A model generated the notes under the pieces. That model saw only the letters and a list, made by a program, of their open reading frames with translations. It searched no databases and was not told the origin of the DNA. Positions 9,906 through 20,350 of a stretch of 64,000 nt of DNA are shown here, in pieces. The position numbers were made by a program, and so were the translations under genes. This DNA is from Rhizobiaceae bacterium. GTDB lineage: Bacteria; Pseudomonadota; Alphaproteobacteria; Rhizobiales; Rhizobiaceae. Position 1 is the stretch's first letter, and each line of letters begins with the position of its first letter. Location of the stretch: positions 31,717-95,716 of the forward strand of contig JALSIJ010000046.1 of assembly GCA_026981655.1 (NCBI GenBank), written 5' to 3'.

Positions 9906-11075
9906 CTATTTTTCCAGAAATTGAATTACAATATCAGCCGCCTTTTCACCGGGCGGCTGATCTGTTTGCATCTTTGATTTAATGTGTTTCATGCCTTCAA
10001 TCTGGGCATTGCGTTCGGGAGAATCCCACAACAATCGCTCCACTTGCCGCGACAGACGGTCAGCTGTGACCTCGTGATTAAACTCTTCAGGAACCACCAC
10101 ATAATCGGCAATCAGGTTTGGCAAAGAGGCAGACCAGGTCGAGAAAAAATACCCGGCGAGCGGCCGCGCAATCGCATCAAGCCTGTATGACAGCACCATT
10201 GGAACACCTGCAAGCGCCAATTCAAGCGACACGGTGCCAGAGGCCGCAAGTGCTGCCCTTGCATCAATAAATGCCGCCTTTTTTTCCTCAGCACCGCAGA
10301 CAATCTTTGGCTTAATCGGCCAATTTGCGGTTTTCTCGGTAATCACCTCAACAAGGTGGTTTACCGCCGGAATAACGACTCCAAACTCGGCTCCCCTTGC
10401 ACGCATCATTTCAACAGTTTCACCAAAAACGTCAATCAAACTATCAACTTCACCCCTTCTGGAACCGGGCAATACCAGCAATAAAGGTAATTGTCCCGCA
10501 GGCGTACTTTCCTTCGGAATTGGTTTCCCAATTGAAAACCCCTTCATCTCATCCACCAATTTATGCCCCACATAAGTGGCGTCAGGACCTCCAAGCTCTT
10601 TCAAAATTGACGGTTCAAAAGACAACAGCGCCAAAACATGATCAATATAGGCATTCATTTTACGGGCGCGGCCCTGCCGCCATGCCCATACAGACGGACA
10701 AACGTAATTTATAATGGGAACATTCGGTAATTTCTTACGCACGCGCCTTGCAACCGCATGGGTAAATTCCGGGCTGTCGATCAATATTACCAGATCTGGC
10801 GGATCACTCACAATCGCATCAACGGTATTATAGACCCGCCGAATAATAGTTGGCAGCCGTTTAAGAACAGGTAAAATCCCCATTACTGCAATTTCAGAAA
10901 TATCGAACAGAGACTTAACGCCAAGCGCGCCCATCGCATGCCCGGCAAGGCCAACAGCCTCAATCTCAATCGACCGGGATTTCAATTCCAAGGCTGCAAC
11001 AAGGTCAGCCCCAAGCGCATCGCCCGATTCTTCACCAATTACAAAAAATATCTTTTTGGGGCTCGATTTATTCAA
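9906..11075 (-). CDS. lpxB: lipid A disaccharide synthase
   Basis: Joins lipid X and UDP-2,3-diacylglucosamine to give the lipid A disaccharide 1-phosphate at the inner membrane. The 389-residue GT-B glycosyltransferase shows the family N-terminus FFVIGEESGDALGADLV, the VYNTVDAIVSDPPDLVILID segment split around residue 85, and LPLLLVLPGSRRGEVDSL. It is the last gene of the lpxD-fabZ-lpxA-lpxI-lpxB run, 26 bases after lpxI. Together these genes complete the early Raetz pathway. Confidence 0.97.
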   Translation of the reverse strand: MNKSSPKKIFFVIGEESGDALGADLVAALELKSRSIEIEAVGLAGHAMGALGVKSLFDISEIAVMGILPVLKRLPTIIRRVYNTVDAIVSDPPDLVILIDSPEFTHAVARRVRKKLPNVPIINYVCPSVWAWRQGRARKMNAYIDHVLALLSFEPSILKELGGPDATYVGHKLVDEMKGFSIGKPIPKESTPAGQLPLLLVLPGSRRGEVDSLIDVFGETVEMMRARGAEFGVVIPAVNHLVEVITEKTANWPIKPKIVCGAEEKKAAFIDARAALAASGTVSLELALAGVPMVLSYRLDAIARPLAGYFFSTWSASLPNLIADYVVVPEEFNHEVTADRLSRQVERLLWDSPERNAQIEGMKHIKSKMQTDQPPGEKAADIVIQFLEK

Positions 11076-11101
11076 ACATCCACCGATCTAGTCTGTGTAT
11101 T

Positions 11102-11938
11102 TCAGGCACCATAGATGAATACGCCACTTTTGCTCGCCCGAGACAATGTTTCATCGCGCGAAATCATCAATGTCAAATTCGCTTCCACACCAATACCGGT
11201 TAACCCTGCTTCCACAACTTTTTCAATAGAATTTGGTCCAATGCTTGGCAAATCGGCACGCAAGTCCTGCCCCGGCTTGACGCATTTGACCAACACGCCA
11301 CCTTTCTTTTTGGGTAGTCGTCCGCCGGCGCGCAATTTAGCAACCCGTTCAAGCATGGCATCAGTTCCCTCGACACCCTCAAGCGCCACAATTCTCTTCT
11401 CAACAACAACAACCGCCTGCCCCACATCATATTGGCCCAGCGCCCGCGCAACATCAAAGCCCAGTTTTATGCGTTCCAGATCACTAGCAGATGGTTTATT
11501 TTTGGTGTTTGCACCGCCTCTTACAAGAAGTTCCGGAACCAATTCATGAGCGCCACGCACAATGAACCCCTCCTCTTTAAATTTATTTATCACCCCAACA
11601 AGAACAGCATTGTCACCGGACAACATCCAGCTCAAAGCCTGGGGGAGCGCAATAAATGCGCCCAGATCAAACTTCATCTCACTTAATGCAGGACGTCGGG
11701 CGACACCGCCAACAAGCGTCACATCACGAACATTCCTGGACCGAAGCAGCTTAAACATCCGGGAGACCTGGCCAAAATGAAAATAGTCGTGGTCAAATCT
11801 TTCAATTATTGATTCCGCTTCGCCGGAAATTCCCAAAATATAGATTTTCTTACCAGAGCTTTGCAACTCATTTGCCAGTTCAACAGGCAGAGTTCCATTG
11901 CCAGCAATGATCGCAATTGTATTTTCCATCACGGCCAT
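11102..11938 (-). CDS. lpxI: UDP-2,3-diacylglucosamine pyrophosphatase LpxI
   Basis: Hydrolyses UDP-2,3-diacylglucosamine to lipid X and UMP; LpxI replaces LpxH in most alphaproteobacteria. The 278-residue protein matches the family (formerly DUF1009). Landmarks are the N-terminal IAIIAGNGTLPVELA with the IAGNG motif and a C-terminal domain containing KCVKPGQDLRADLPSIG and the GIGVEA segment. The gene sits between lpxA and lpxB, the expected slot. The start may be the ATG at 11938 or at 11929; neither has a strong ribosome site. Confidence 0.94.
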   Translation of the reverse strand: MAVMENTIAIIAGNGTLPVELANELQSSGKKIYILGISGEAESIIERFDHDYFHFGQVSRMFKLLRSRNVRDVTLVGGVARRPALSEMKFDLGAFIALPQALSWMLSGDNAVLVGVINKFKEEGFIVRGAHELVPELLVRGGANTKNKPSASDLERIKLGFDVARALGQYDVGQAVVVVEKRIVALEGVEGTDAMLERVAKLRAGGRLPKKKGGVLVKCVKPGQDLRADLPSIGPNSIEKVVEAGLTGIGVEANLTLMISRDETLSRASKSGVFIYGA

Positions 11939-11956
11939 ATATTTCGCCAGCTCATA

Positions 11957-12748
11957 CTATTTATTTGACGGCTTGGGTTTACACAATTGTCGGTCTTTTG
12001 CAGCATCAATGAAATCAAGAATTTCAATAACCATCGCATCATCCGCAGTTTCACGGAGCTGCTTTACCACATCGCGAATAGGGATATCACCGGCAAATAT
12101 CAATTTATAGGCACTATTCGCAGCCTTGATACTTGCCCTTTCAATGCCACTTCTCTTCATGCCAATTACATTCAAGCCCACTAAATTTGCACGGGCCCCG
12201 ATCATCATACCAAAGGGAATAACATCGCCTTCAATGCCGGCAAGACCTCCAAGAAACGAATTTCTGCCAATGCGCGAAAACTGATGAACAGCAGAGCCAC
12301 CACCACAAATGACGTTATCATCAATATGGCAATGCCCCGCCAACATTACATTATTCGACAAAATAATATTATTGCGCAAATGGCAATCATGGGCGACATG
12401 CGAGTTAGCCAGTAAAACGCAATTATCACCGATGGACGTTTTTGAACCGCCTCCTTCTGTACCGGTATTTATGGTAACCCCTTCTCGGATAAGGCAATTA
12501 TTGCCTATCACAAGCGAAGTTTCTTCACCGCCAAATTTCAAATCCTGCGGCTCTTGGCCAATTGAAGCGAAGGGAAATATTCTGGCATTATCACCAATTA
12601 TAGTGTTCCCGGTAATGACCACATGGGACTGCAGACTAACATTATTACCAAGTTTAACCTGATGCCCGACACGGCAAAACGGCCCAACTTCAACGTCATC
12701 TCCCAATACCGCACCATCTTCAATTATGCTTGACGGATGAATTTTCAT
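11957..12748 (-). CDS. lpxA: acyl-ACP--UDP-N-acetylglucosamine O-acyltransferase
   Basis: Transfers a 3-hydroxyacyl chain from ACP to the 3-OH of UDP-GlcNAc, the first lipid A step. The 263-residue protein is built of left-handed beta-helix hexapeptide repeats over its first two thirds, with the catalytic His in the NSHVAHDCHLRNN stretch, and a helical C-terminus. The ATG at 12748 (protein start MKIHPSS) is preferred over 12778, which would overlap fabZ by 20 bases; a GAGAA site precedes it. It follows fabZ by 10 bases. Confidence 0.96.
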   Translation of the reverse strand: MKIHPSSIIEDGAVLGDDVEVGPFCRVGHQVKLGNNVSLQSHVVITGNTIIGDNARIFPFASIGQEPQDLKFGGEETSLVIGNNCLIREGVTINTGTEGGGSKTSIGDNCVLLANSHVAHDCHLRNNIILSNNVMLAGHCHIDDNVICGGGSAVHQFSRIGRNSFLGGLAGIEGDVIPFGMMIGARANLVGLNVIGMKRSGIERASIKAANSAYKLIFAGDIPIRDVVKQLRETADDAMVIEILDFIDAAKDRQLCKPKPSNK

Positions 12749-12758
12749 TGCGCAGTTC

Positions 12759-13226
12759 TCATTTCTTTTCCGGTGCAATCATGGCGCCAATAATCGCTTC
12801 CGCAACTTTGACACCATCAACATAGGCAACGCCTGAATATTTAAATACCATGCGCCGCTGTTTAAGCTTGGTCATGTGGTATTCCAGCACATCACCAGGA
12901 CGAACCGGCTTTCGAAACTTTGCCTGATCAATTGTCATGAACAATACTGAGCTGGCGCTTTCACCAGAGTGAGTTGCCGCACAAATTGCACCCGCAGTCT
13001 GCGCCATGCCTTCAATGATCAAAACACCCGGCATTACAGGATTTCCAGGAAAATGCCCGGTAAAATGATGCTCGTTCATTGTTACATTTTTGACGCCAAT
13101 TGCGAATTCATCTAACCGGCGTTCTTTGATCTTATCAACCAACAAATACGGATATCGATGAGGTAGCAACTCCATCAATCTGATGATATCCAAATCTGAT
13201 GCATTTGTTTCGTCCACATCACTCAT
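12759..13226 (-). CDS. fabZ: 3-hydroxyacyl-ACP dehydratase FabZ
   Basis: Dehydrates 3-hydroxyacyl-ACP in fatty acid elongation and so competes with LpxA and LpxD for hydroxyacyl-ACP, which explains its place between them. The 155-residue hot-dog protein carries the catalytic [16 protein letters not shown] segment and the downstream EGMAQTAG with the catalytic glutamate. It overlaps the end of lpxD by 4 bases. A second FabZ-type protein, in the AcpXL set, lies at 35824. Confidence 0.97.
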   Translation of the reverse strand: MSDVDETNASDLDIIRLMELLPHRYPYLLVDKIKERRLDEFAIGVKNVTMNEHHFTGHFPGNPVMPGVLIIEGMAQTAGAICAATHSGESASSVLFMTIDQAKFRKPVRPGDVLEYHMTKLKQRRMVFKYSGVAYVDGVKVAEAIIGAMIAPEKK

Positions 13227-14278
13227 TTTGACTTCTTCCCTTTGGCCATTTTACGGGCACCCGCACGCGCTGCCGCCAATTCCTTTAACCAGTGTTTTAT
13301 CGGGCGTGCCGGTACACCACCCCAAATCGCACCAGGTGGCACATCATCAGCAACAGCACTGTTACCCGCAATCTGCGCACCATCACCCACTTTGGTGTGC
13401 CCAACCACGCCTGCCCGTGCACCCAATACTACGTAATTTCCCAATGTCGCACTACCAGCAAGGCCCACCTGTCCTACCAACACACAATGGCAACCGGTAA
13501 CAACATTGTGGCCAATTACAACCTGATTATCAATCTTCGTACCTTCGCCAATTACTGTATCCCGGATAGCCCCTCGATCAATCGTTGTATTTGCTCCGAT
13601 TTCCACGTCATCCTGGATTATAACTCTACCGACCTGCGGAACCTTCAAATGGCCGCCAGCACCCATTGCAAAACCAAAACCATCCTGGCCGATACAAACG
13701 CCAGAATGTATGATGACATTATTCCCAACCAGCGAACAAATTACCGTCGCTCCGCTCATGACTGACGTATTGCGGCCAATCTGTACCTTTGGTCCAATTG
13801 TTGCGTTTGCACCGATCAAGCTGCCAGAGCCTATCGATGCACCGGCACCCACAACAGCCCCAAATTCGATGGTGACACCGTCTTCAACATTTGCATCAGG
13901 ATGTACAAATGCGCCATTAGATACTCCAACCTCACCGGTAATACCGGCGGGCCGCAGAGCACTTGCAAACATCATTGCCATCGCTTCTGCGAATGCGCGA
14001 TAGGGTGCCGCTGATTGCAACACAACAATGCCATCAGGAACCCGGTCGACATATTTTTTTGAACAAATTACAGCTTTTGCTCTGGTATCCTGCAATGCGG
14101 TCACATATTTGGAGTTATCCAAAAAACAAAGGCTGTCAGATGGAGCATCTTCAATAGGGCCAATTGCCGAAATTGTGGTTTCTCCGGCAGATGGATTGAC
14201 TAAAGTACACCCGGTTTTCTTTGCAATAAGAGCAAGTGAAACAGGCTCTGGCAAGTCGAAAAAAGAAAATTCCTGCAT
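13223..14278 (-). CDS. lpxD: UDP-3-O-acylglucosamine N-acyltransferase
   Basis: Adds the N-linked 3-hydroxyacyl chain in the third lipid A step. The 351-residue protein has the N-terminal uridine-binding domain, a long left-handed beta-helix of hexapeptide repeats and the catalytic His in [14 protein letters not shown]. The C-terminal tail is basic ([12 protein letters not shown]). The start lies only 15 bases after a strong terminator that follows bamA, so the lpxD group needs read-through or its own promoter. Confidence 0.97.
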   Translation of the reverse strand: MQEFSFFDLPEPVSLALIAKKTGCTLVNPSAGETTISAIGPIEDAPSDSLCFLDNSKYVTALQDTRAKAVICSKKYVDRVPDGIVVLQSAAPYRAFAEAMAMMFASALRPAGITGEVGVSNGAFVHPDANVEDGVTIEFGAVVGAGASIGSGSLIGANATIGPKVQIGRNTSVMSGATVICSLVGNNVIIHSGVCIGQDGFGFAMGAGGHLKVPQVGRVIIQDDVEIGANTTIDRGAIRDTVIGEGTKIDNQVVIGHNVVTGCHCVLVGQVGLAGSATLGNYVVLGARAGVVGHTKVGDGAQIAGNSAVADDVPPGAIWGGVPARPIKHWLKELAAARAGARKMAKGKKSK

Positions 14279-14292
14279 AGTCTAACGCGCCT

Positions 14293-14323
14293 AAAAAAAA
14301 GGTCGTCACCGACAGTGACGACC
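14293..14323 (-). terminator. strong terminator between bamA and lpxD
   Basis: GGTCGTCAC (14301-14309) and GTGACGACC (14315-14323) form a perfect 9-bp stem with a 5-base loop. On the minus strand it is followed by eight T. It lies directly after bamA and immediately before lpxD. Confidence 0.9.
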
Positions 14324-14344
14324 CAAAATAACCCATGAATTGGG

Positions 14345-16699
14345 TTAGAATTTTGTACTGATACCAAACCGGAACATTTCAGTGCGGTCATAGGATTCTT
14401 TAAGCAGCGCATGGGATAAATCCACCCGCAATGGACCAAATGGTGAGTCCCAGATAATTGAAGCGCCCACAGAAGCCCTAAAGCTAATATCATTCAACGT
14501 TGACTGACTTCCCGCCGCATTTGCACCTGCAAAGCCGCCAGAATATTCGTTGCCATACAATGTTCCGCCTTCAGCAAAGAAAGCACCGCGTAATCCAAAG
14601 GACCGTGAAAGCACGGGCAACGGAAACTGAACTTCAGCAGTTGCATTAATGTAGGTTGTTCCACCCAAAGGTTCACCCGTATCCAGATCACGTGGACCGA
14701 GACCATATCGGGAGAAACCGCGAATGGTTTCACCACCCTGGAAGAAGTTGTCAGCAATACGTAAATCCTGACCAATACCGATCACATGACCGGCACCCAC
14801 CGCAAGCACTCCAACAAGATCGCGTTCTTCAGAAAGGGTATAATACCCACTGGCACGAGCAATTGTCTTAATATATTGCGCATCACCACCAAGACCCGCA
14901 TATTCCTGACTCAGCGTTGCATAGATGCCCTGGTGAGGGTTTTTCAAGTTGTCGATCGAATTATACGTCAAAGTATAACTAAGCGCTGACGTCGTCCAAT
15001 TGCCAACACTGACGACCTGCTGTGTCGCAAGAGACAATGATGTCAAAGCCAAACTGGTTTTGAATGCCTCGTCCTTATATTCATAAGCAACCAGAATACT
15101 CAAATTATCAGTTAAAGGCGCTGCAGCGCGAATTTTTGCAGACGAAGTTTCTTTGTCATATCTGACATCGTCAGATGCATTGGTTGTCAGACGCGACAGA
15201 TCGAACCCGGCTGCAATTCTGCGGCCAAGAAAGTAAGGTTCGGTGAATGACAATTCATATTTCTGATCATCAGCACCAAGTCCACCGGCAACCCGAATGA
15301 ACTGGCCGCGACCAAGAAAGTTTTTCTCCGAGAATGAAATTTCAGCAATCGCACCACTGTCAGAAGAATAACCACCACCAATCGAAAACTCGCCTGTAGG
15401 ATTATCAACGACATCCACATAGACAACTATTCTGTCTGCGGCCGATCCTGGACCAGTGGTAATATTCACATTCTTAAAAAAGCCAAGACGATCCAACCGT
15501 TGTTTTGCCCGCTGAATTAGGATTTTATTATAGGCATCGCCCTCAGAGACATCGAATTCACGACGTATCACATAATCACGTGTGCGGGTATTGCCTCGAA
15601 TTTGAATGCTTTCAATGTAGACCCTTGGGCCCTCATCAATGTAATACACCAGCGAAATCGTACGATCATTGAAGTTTCGATCACCTCGAGGGCTAACCTC
15701 AGCAAAAGCATTGCCATCGCCGGCAATCTTACTGGTCAGTGACACCAGTGTTTTCTCAATGCTTCTTGCGCTGTAAACTTTGCCCGATTTCGATACCAGC
15801 TCACGATAAAGCGCATTTGTATCAACATTAGGCAACGCATTTTCGATGACCACATCGCCAAATGTATAACGATCACCCTCTTCAACAGTTACGGTGATTG
15901 TGTATTTATTCGACCCCTGATCCAAATCAGCAACTGTCGAAATGATACGGAAATCGGCATATCCACGATTATAATAGAACCGGCGCAATTTCTCTTCATC
16001 AGCACGCATACGGTCAGGATCGTAGATATCATCCTTACGCAGCCAGCTGAGCAGATTTGATTCATTGATTGAAATTATATCAATCAAACGACGATCACTA
16101 TAGGCATTATTACCAACGAAGTTGATGTCGGCAATTTTAGTCCGATCACCTTCAACAATATCAAACACCACATTGGCGCGATTATTTTCCAGGCTAACTA
16201 CACGGCCGGCAATAGAAGCAGCATTACGACCGGTACGGCGATAAGCCTCACGAATACGCTGGACATCGCTTTGAAGTTTGTCATCGGTAAAAATTGAACG
16301 GCCTGAAAGCTGCACAATACTTTTCAACCGGTCATCTTTCAGGCGTTTATTGCCGGAAAAGATAACTTCGTTAACTGTTGGGTTTTCAGACACTTTAACA
16401 ATCAGAGTGCGGCCACTTTGAAAAACCTGCACATCAGAGAACAGGCCTGTAGAAAAGAGCTGCTTCAGCGATTCATCAATTTCAAAGCTGGAAAAAGAAC
16501 GACCAGGCTTGATTGTCACATAAGAACGGATGGTTTCAACATCTACCCGCTGATTACCACTAACACTAATGCGACTGACAACAGCAGCTTCCGAAACGGT
16601 AGTGCTTGTTGCAATGATAGCACCACCGATGACAACCGGCGCCGCAAATAAAGAAACAGCAGTTATGATTGCGCGAACTGATTTACCTATAGACTTCAT
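14345..16699 (-). CDS. bamA: outer membrane protein assembly factor BamA
   Basis: Core of the BAM machine, which folds and inserts beta-barrel proteins in the outer membrane. The 784-residue protein has an N-terminal signal segment, five POTRA domains (about residues 35-430) and the 16-stranded Omp85 barrel, ending in the aromatic FGISTKF signature. The VRGF-like motif appears as GGETIRGFSRYGLGPRD near residue 675. It follows rseP on the same strand, the usual order. A gap of 204 bases before it may hold its own promoter. Confidence 0.97.
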   Translation of the reverse strand: MKSIGKSVRAIITAVSLFAAPVVIGGAIIATSTTVSEAAVVSRISVSGNQRVDVETIRSYVTIKPGRSFSSFEIDESLKQLFSTGLFSDVQVFQSGRTLIVKVSENPTVNEVIFSGNKRLKDDRLKSIVQLSGRSIFTDDKLQSDVQRIREAYRRTGRNAASIAGRVVSLENNRANVVFDIVEGDRTKIADINFVGNNAYSDRRLIDIISINESNLLSWLRKDDIYDPDRMRADEEKLRRFYYNRGYADFRIISTVADLDQGSNKYTITVTVEEGDRYTFGDVVIENALPNVDTNALYRELVSKSGKVYSARSIEKTLVSLTSKIAGDGNAFAEVSPRGDRNFNDRTISLVYYIDEGPRVYIESIQIRGNTRTRDYVIRREFDVSEGDAYNKILIQRAKQRLDRLGFFKNVNITTGPGSAADRIVVYVDVVDNPTGEFSIGGGYSSDSGAIAEISFSEKNFLGRGQFIRVAGGLGADDQKYELSFTEPYFLGRRIAAGFDLSRLTTNASDDVRYDKETSSAKIRAAAPLTDNLSILVAYEYKDEAFKTSLALTSLSLATQQVVSVGNWTTSALSYTLTYNSIDNLKNPHQGIYATLSQEYAGLGGDAQYIKTIARASGYYTLSEERDLVGVLAVGAGHVIGIGQDLRIADNFFQGGETIRGFSRYGLGPRDLDTGEPLGGTTYINATAEVQFPLPVLSRSFGLRGAFFAEGGTLYGNEYSGGFAGANAAGSQSTLNDISFRASVGASIIWDSPFGPLRVDLSHALLKESYDRTEMFRFGISTKF

Positions 16700-16903
16700 T
16701 CGATAACTCGTCCCTGATTACCGCTTTGCCTCTAGTCAAAATCCTGACTACAGACTCACCAGCTTCCCAACTTACTATTAACCGTTTTTACAGTCTTTTT
16801 CAAAACACGCAACCACCATCGTGCAAAGAAATTACCATTATTTTTATTTTATTGCCAATCTTAGCCACAAGATTAACGGGCCGTTAACAATCCGAGCGTG
16901 TCT

Positions 16904-18040
16904 CTACCCCGGAAACAACCTTAAAATATCATTCCTCGTGGCAAATAACATTAAACCGAGCATGCACAACATTCCGAATTTATAGCCCATTTCCTGCGCT
17001 TTTTCGCTCAAAGGCGAGCCTTTTAGAGCTTCTATCCCGTAGAAAAGCAGATGTCCGCCATCGAGCATCGGAATTGGAAACAGGTTTAATAACCCGATAC
17101 TAACCGATAAAACTGCAGCCAATGTGATCAATCGATCGTAACCCAGTGTAGCAACTTGTGATGAGATTTGCGCGATACCGACAGGCCCACGCAGCTGTGA
17201 CGCATCCTGTCTGCCGACAATGACCTGCCCCAAAAACTTCAATGTTCGGGTTGCAACCGACCATGTTTGTGTAACAGCAAGAGAAGTTGCGGAAAAAACA
17301 CCATGTTCAATCTTACGAAAATTCGATTTATCAGAAGAACTGGAGATACCCAAAATTCCAACTGAATAGGCGTTGCCAAACCGGTCTTTTTGCTCGGTCA
17401 TACGCGGTGTTGCCGTCAGCTCCTTCATGATGCCGTTGCGTTCGACTTCGATGCGCAGCGAATTTCCGGCACTCAAACTGATGGCATTTTGCAGATCGCT
17501 GAAAGAGGCAATTGCTTCACCGTCAACACTGATAATTTTGTCACCGGGCTTGAATCCGGCATCCATTGCAGCCGTTCCCTCTTTTACCGTACCGACCACC
17601 GGGTCAACGACAAAACTTCCATTATTGAAGAAAGTGACCGCAAATATTACAATTGCCAGAATAAAGTTCGCCACCGGACCGGCAACCGCAACAAGTGCCC
17701 TTTGCCAGACCTTCTTGCTTTCATAGGCACTATCGCGCTCATCGGCATCCATTGCGGCCAGTTTTTCATGGTCCGGATCACTGGCAACGCCAGCATTACC
17801 AAAAAACTTCACATATCCGCCAAGCGGAATTGCACACAATTTCCATCGGGTCCCAAACTTGTCACTATACCCGATTATCTCAGGCCCAAAACCAACGGCA
17901 AAAGCTTCGATTTTGATGCCGTTCCATCGGCCAACCAGATAGTGGCCAAGCTCATGAAAAAACACGACAATTGTCAACACAAACAGAAAAGGGACCACCG
18001 TCCCGATAACCCATGAGCCTAGTTGCAGAATACTATCCAT
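16904..18040 (-). CDS. rseP: RIP site-2 metalloprotease RseP
   Basis: An intramembrane zinc protease that clips membrane-bound anti-sigma factors and leftover signal peptides. The 378-residue protein carries FFHELGHYLVGR near residue 28 (HExxH zinc motif), one PDZ domain in the middle with GFKPGDKIISVDGEAI, and the second active-site motif NLFPIPMLDGGH with its metal-binding aspartate. Four hydrophobic segments fit the family. In many relatives dxr lies between cdsA and rseP; here that gap is only 134 bases and holds no gene. Confidence 0.96.
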   Translation of the reverse strand: MDSILQLGSWVIGTVVPFLFVLTIVVFFHELGHYLVGRWNGIKIEAFAVGFGPEIIGYSDKFGTRWKLCAIPLGGYVKFFGNAGVASDPDHEKLAAMDADERDSAYESKKVWQRALVAVAGPVANFILAIVIFAVTFFNNGSFVVDPVVGTVKEGTAAMDAGFKPGDKIISVDGEAIASFSDLQNAISLSAGNSLRIEVERNGIMKELTATPRMTEQKDRFGNAYSVGILGISSSSDKSNFRKIEHGVFSATSLAVTQTWSVATRTLKFLGQVIVGRQDASQLRGPVGIAQISSQVATLGYDRLITLAAVLSVSIGLLNLFPIPMLDGGHLLFYGIEALKGSPLSEKAQEMGYKFGMLCMLGLMLFATRNDILRLFPG

Positions 18041-18174
18041 GATTTAGATAAACCTTTTGATTGAGAATCTGAATCATCCAAGATCCAAGCGGCCAGTTTT
18101 AAGTGGTTTTCACCTGATAAATAGTCAATTTTGCGTCAATATCAAATTTATCTGTAGCCGCCAATTTTATTTGG

Positions 18175-18969
18175 CTAAATTACCCCTACAAGCATCAGCA
18201 GATAAAAAGCAACAGCAGCGACAATCAAACCATCTACCCGGTCCATAATACCGCCATGTCCGGGAATCAACTGCCCAGAGTCCTTTACGTTAAAATGTCG
18301 CTTGACCCAGGATTCAAAAAGATCGCCCAATTGCGAGAATATGGATGTAACTCCAGCGATCAACAGCGCAATTTCCGGTCGGTCAAAATCAAAAAACTGT
18401 AGCCAGATAACAGTGCCGACAATTGCCGTAATCAATCCGCCTAAAAATCCCGACCAGGTTTTCTTCGGCGAAATCGTCGGCGCCAGCTTTGGTCCGCCAA
18501 TCGCCCGCCCGGCAAAATAAGCCCCAATATCGCTCCCCCAGACAATGATAAATATCCAGAAAATTACCATCAAACCATGCTGCGCATCGCGAACCTGACT
18601 AAGCGCAATTGCGGGCAACAACGCATATACAACGCCCCCGGCCGCCCAGAGTTTACCCTTTGCGACAAAGCCTAAAACGCCAAGCGCAAATGCGCCAACG
18701 GCACAAATTAACAATGCCTCGTCAAAGCGCCCAAACATTATGGCGCTTCCCCCAAGCAGAACAAATAACCAGCTGGATAACTTGAAGGCCGAGCCTTGGT
18801 TTACCTGGGTAATCGTCGACCATTCCCGGAAAATCAAAAGTGCGGCAATGCCCATCAGCACCCGAAAATAGGTTCCACCAGCCCAGGTAACAGCCAGAAC
18901 AAGTGTGCCCAAAACAAGGGCAGAGACAAGCCGAAGCGGCAGATCACTATTGGCCTTGGCAGAGCTCAC
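18175..18969 (-). CDS. cdsA: phosphatidate cytidylyltransferase
   Basis: Makes CDP-diacylglycerol from phosphatidate and CTP, the branch point of phospholipid synthesis. The 264-residue integral membrane protein has several hydrophobic helices and ends with the CdsA signature around GQLIPGHGGIMDRVDGL. Its start overlaps the uppS stop by four bases (ATGA), so the two are translationally coupled. Confidence 0.96.
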   Translation of the reverse strand: MSSAKANSDLPLRLVSALVLGTLVLAVTWAGGTYFRVLMGIAALLIFREWSTITQVNQGSAFKLSSWLFVLLGGSAIMFGRFDEALLICAVGAFALGVLGFVAKGKLWAAGGVVYALLPAIALSQVRDAQHGLMVIFWIFIIVWGSDIGAYFAGRAIGGPKLAPTISPKKTWSGFLGGLITAIVGTVIWLQFFDFDRPEIALLIAGVTSIFSQLGDLFESWVKRHFNVKDSGQLIPGHGGIMDRVDGLIVAAVAFYLLMLVGVI

Positions 18970-19706
18970 GAAGCCGTGCCCTGTGCCAATCCACCATATC
19001 TGCGGTCTCGAGAATGGTAGATGGAGATCGCTTTGGAAAATTCCTCGCGATTAAAGTCCGGCCAATGGCAATCGAGGAATACAAACTCGGAATAGGCAGC
19101 TTCCCAAAGCAGAAAATTTGACAATCGCATCTCGCCGGAAGTCCTAATAATCATATCAGGATCAGGAAATTTGGCCGTTTCCAAATTTGCACCAATCATC
19201 TCACAGTCAATATTTGAGGGATCAATTTTTCCACACTTCACATCATTGGCAAGACTTCGAACCGCCTGCGTAATATCGTTTCGCGCGCCATAATTAAACG
19301 CAATGATCAGTTCCAACCCGCTATTGTTGGCGGTCAGTATTTCCGCCTCTTCCAGCAAAGGGCCAATATCGCTGGGCAAATCGCTGCGTTCTCCGATTAT
19401 GTTGACCCTGATATTTTCCCGGTGAAGTTCAGCCAGGTCCTTGCGAATAAACAGTTTCAGCAACCCCATAAGGTCATTGATTTCGCTTTTTGGCCTGGAC
19501 CAGTTTTCTGAAGAAAATGAAAATATAGTCAGATATTCGATGCCAAATTCAATAGAACTGCGAATGGCCTCGCGAACAGCTTCAACGCCTTTTCGGTGGC
19601 CAGCCGCACGCATCAGCCCACGCTGAGCAGCCCACCGCCCGTTGCCATCCATAATAATGGCAACATGTTGCGGTATCTTTTGAACCTCATAGGAAGAAGG
19701 CGGCAT
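18966..19706 (-). CDS. uppS: di-trans,poly-cis-undecaprenyl-diphosphate synthase
   Basis: Adds isoprene units in cis to farnesyl diphosphate to make the C55 carrier used in peptidoglycan and polysaccharide synthesis. The 246-residue protein shows the catalytic IIMDGNGRWAAQRG segment near residue 17, the FSSENWSRP loop, and RTSGEMRLSNFLLWE with the conserved substrate-binding arginine. It lies between frr and cdsA as in most proteobacteria. Confidence 0.97.
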   Translation of the reverse strand: MPPSSYEVQKIPQHVAIIMDGNGRWAAQRGLMRAAGHRKGVEAVREAIRSSIEFGIEYLTIFSFSSENWSRPKSEINDLMGLLKLFIRKDLAELHRENIRVNIIGERSDLPSDIGPLLEEAEILTANNSGLELIIAFNYGARNDITQAVRSLANDVKCGKIDPSNIDCEMIGANLETAKFPDPDMIIRTSGEMRLSNFLLWEAAYSEFVFLDCHWPDFNREEFSKAISIYHSRDRRYGGLAQGTAS

Positions 19707-19751
19707 TTACTGAAGGCTCCAGAAATGATCAGCAATACGTTCGTTCCGACA

Positions 19752-20315
19752 TCAAACCTGCATTATTTCAGTTTCTTTAGCGGCCAGCATCTTGTCGATC
19801 TCGGAAATGGTATCATCAGTCAGTTTTTGCACTTTATCTGATTCTACCCGTGCATCATCTTGCCCGATATCTTTGTCTTTTTCCAGCTTCTTTAAATTTT
19901 CCATGCCATCACGGCGCACGTGACGCGCAGCCACTTTGGCTGATTCAGCATATTGATGCGCAACTTTAACAAGTTCCTTGCGGCGTTCTTCGTTTAACTC
20001 TGGCATCGGGAGACGCAAATTTGTGCCATCAACAACCGGGTTAATGCCAATTTTGGATTCACGAATAGCTTTTTCGACCCCGGCAACCATAGACTTGTCC
20101 CACACCTGAACAACAATCATTCTGGGTTCAGGCACATTGACGGTCGAGACCTGATTAAGCGGCATGGATTGCCCATAGGCTTCCACCATAATCGGGTCCA
20201 ACAGATGCGCCGAAGCGCGGCCGGTGCGCAATCCACTCAAATCATTTTTGAAGGACGCAATTGCGCCACTCATCCGTTTGGTTAAATCGTCAATATCAAA
20301 ATCTGTCGTCGCCAT
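19752..20315 (-). CDS. frr: ribosome recycling factor
   Basis: Splits the post-termination ribosome together with EF-G. The 187-residue length and the segments [28 protein letters not shown] and [16 protein letters not shown] identify it with certainty. The ATG at 20315 follows an AGGGAAA ribosome site. It is 35 bases downstream of pyrH and probably shares its transcript. Confidence 0.98.
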   Translation of the reverse strand: MATTDFDIDDLTKRMSGAIASFKNDLSGLRTGRASAHLLDPIMVEAYGQSMPLNQVSTVNVPEPRMIVVQVWDKSMVAGVEKAIRESKIGINPVVDGTNLRLPMPELNEERRKELVKVAHQYAESAKVAARHVRRDGMENLKKLEKDKDIGQDDARVESDKVQKLTDDTISEIDKMLAAKETEIMQV

Positions 20316-20350
20316 CGTAAATTTCCCTGTTTGGTTCGCGCGAAATTCAA

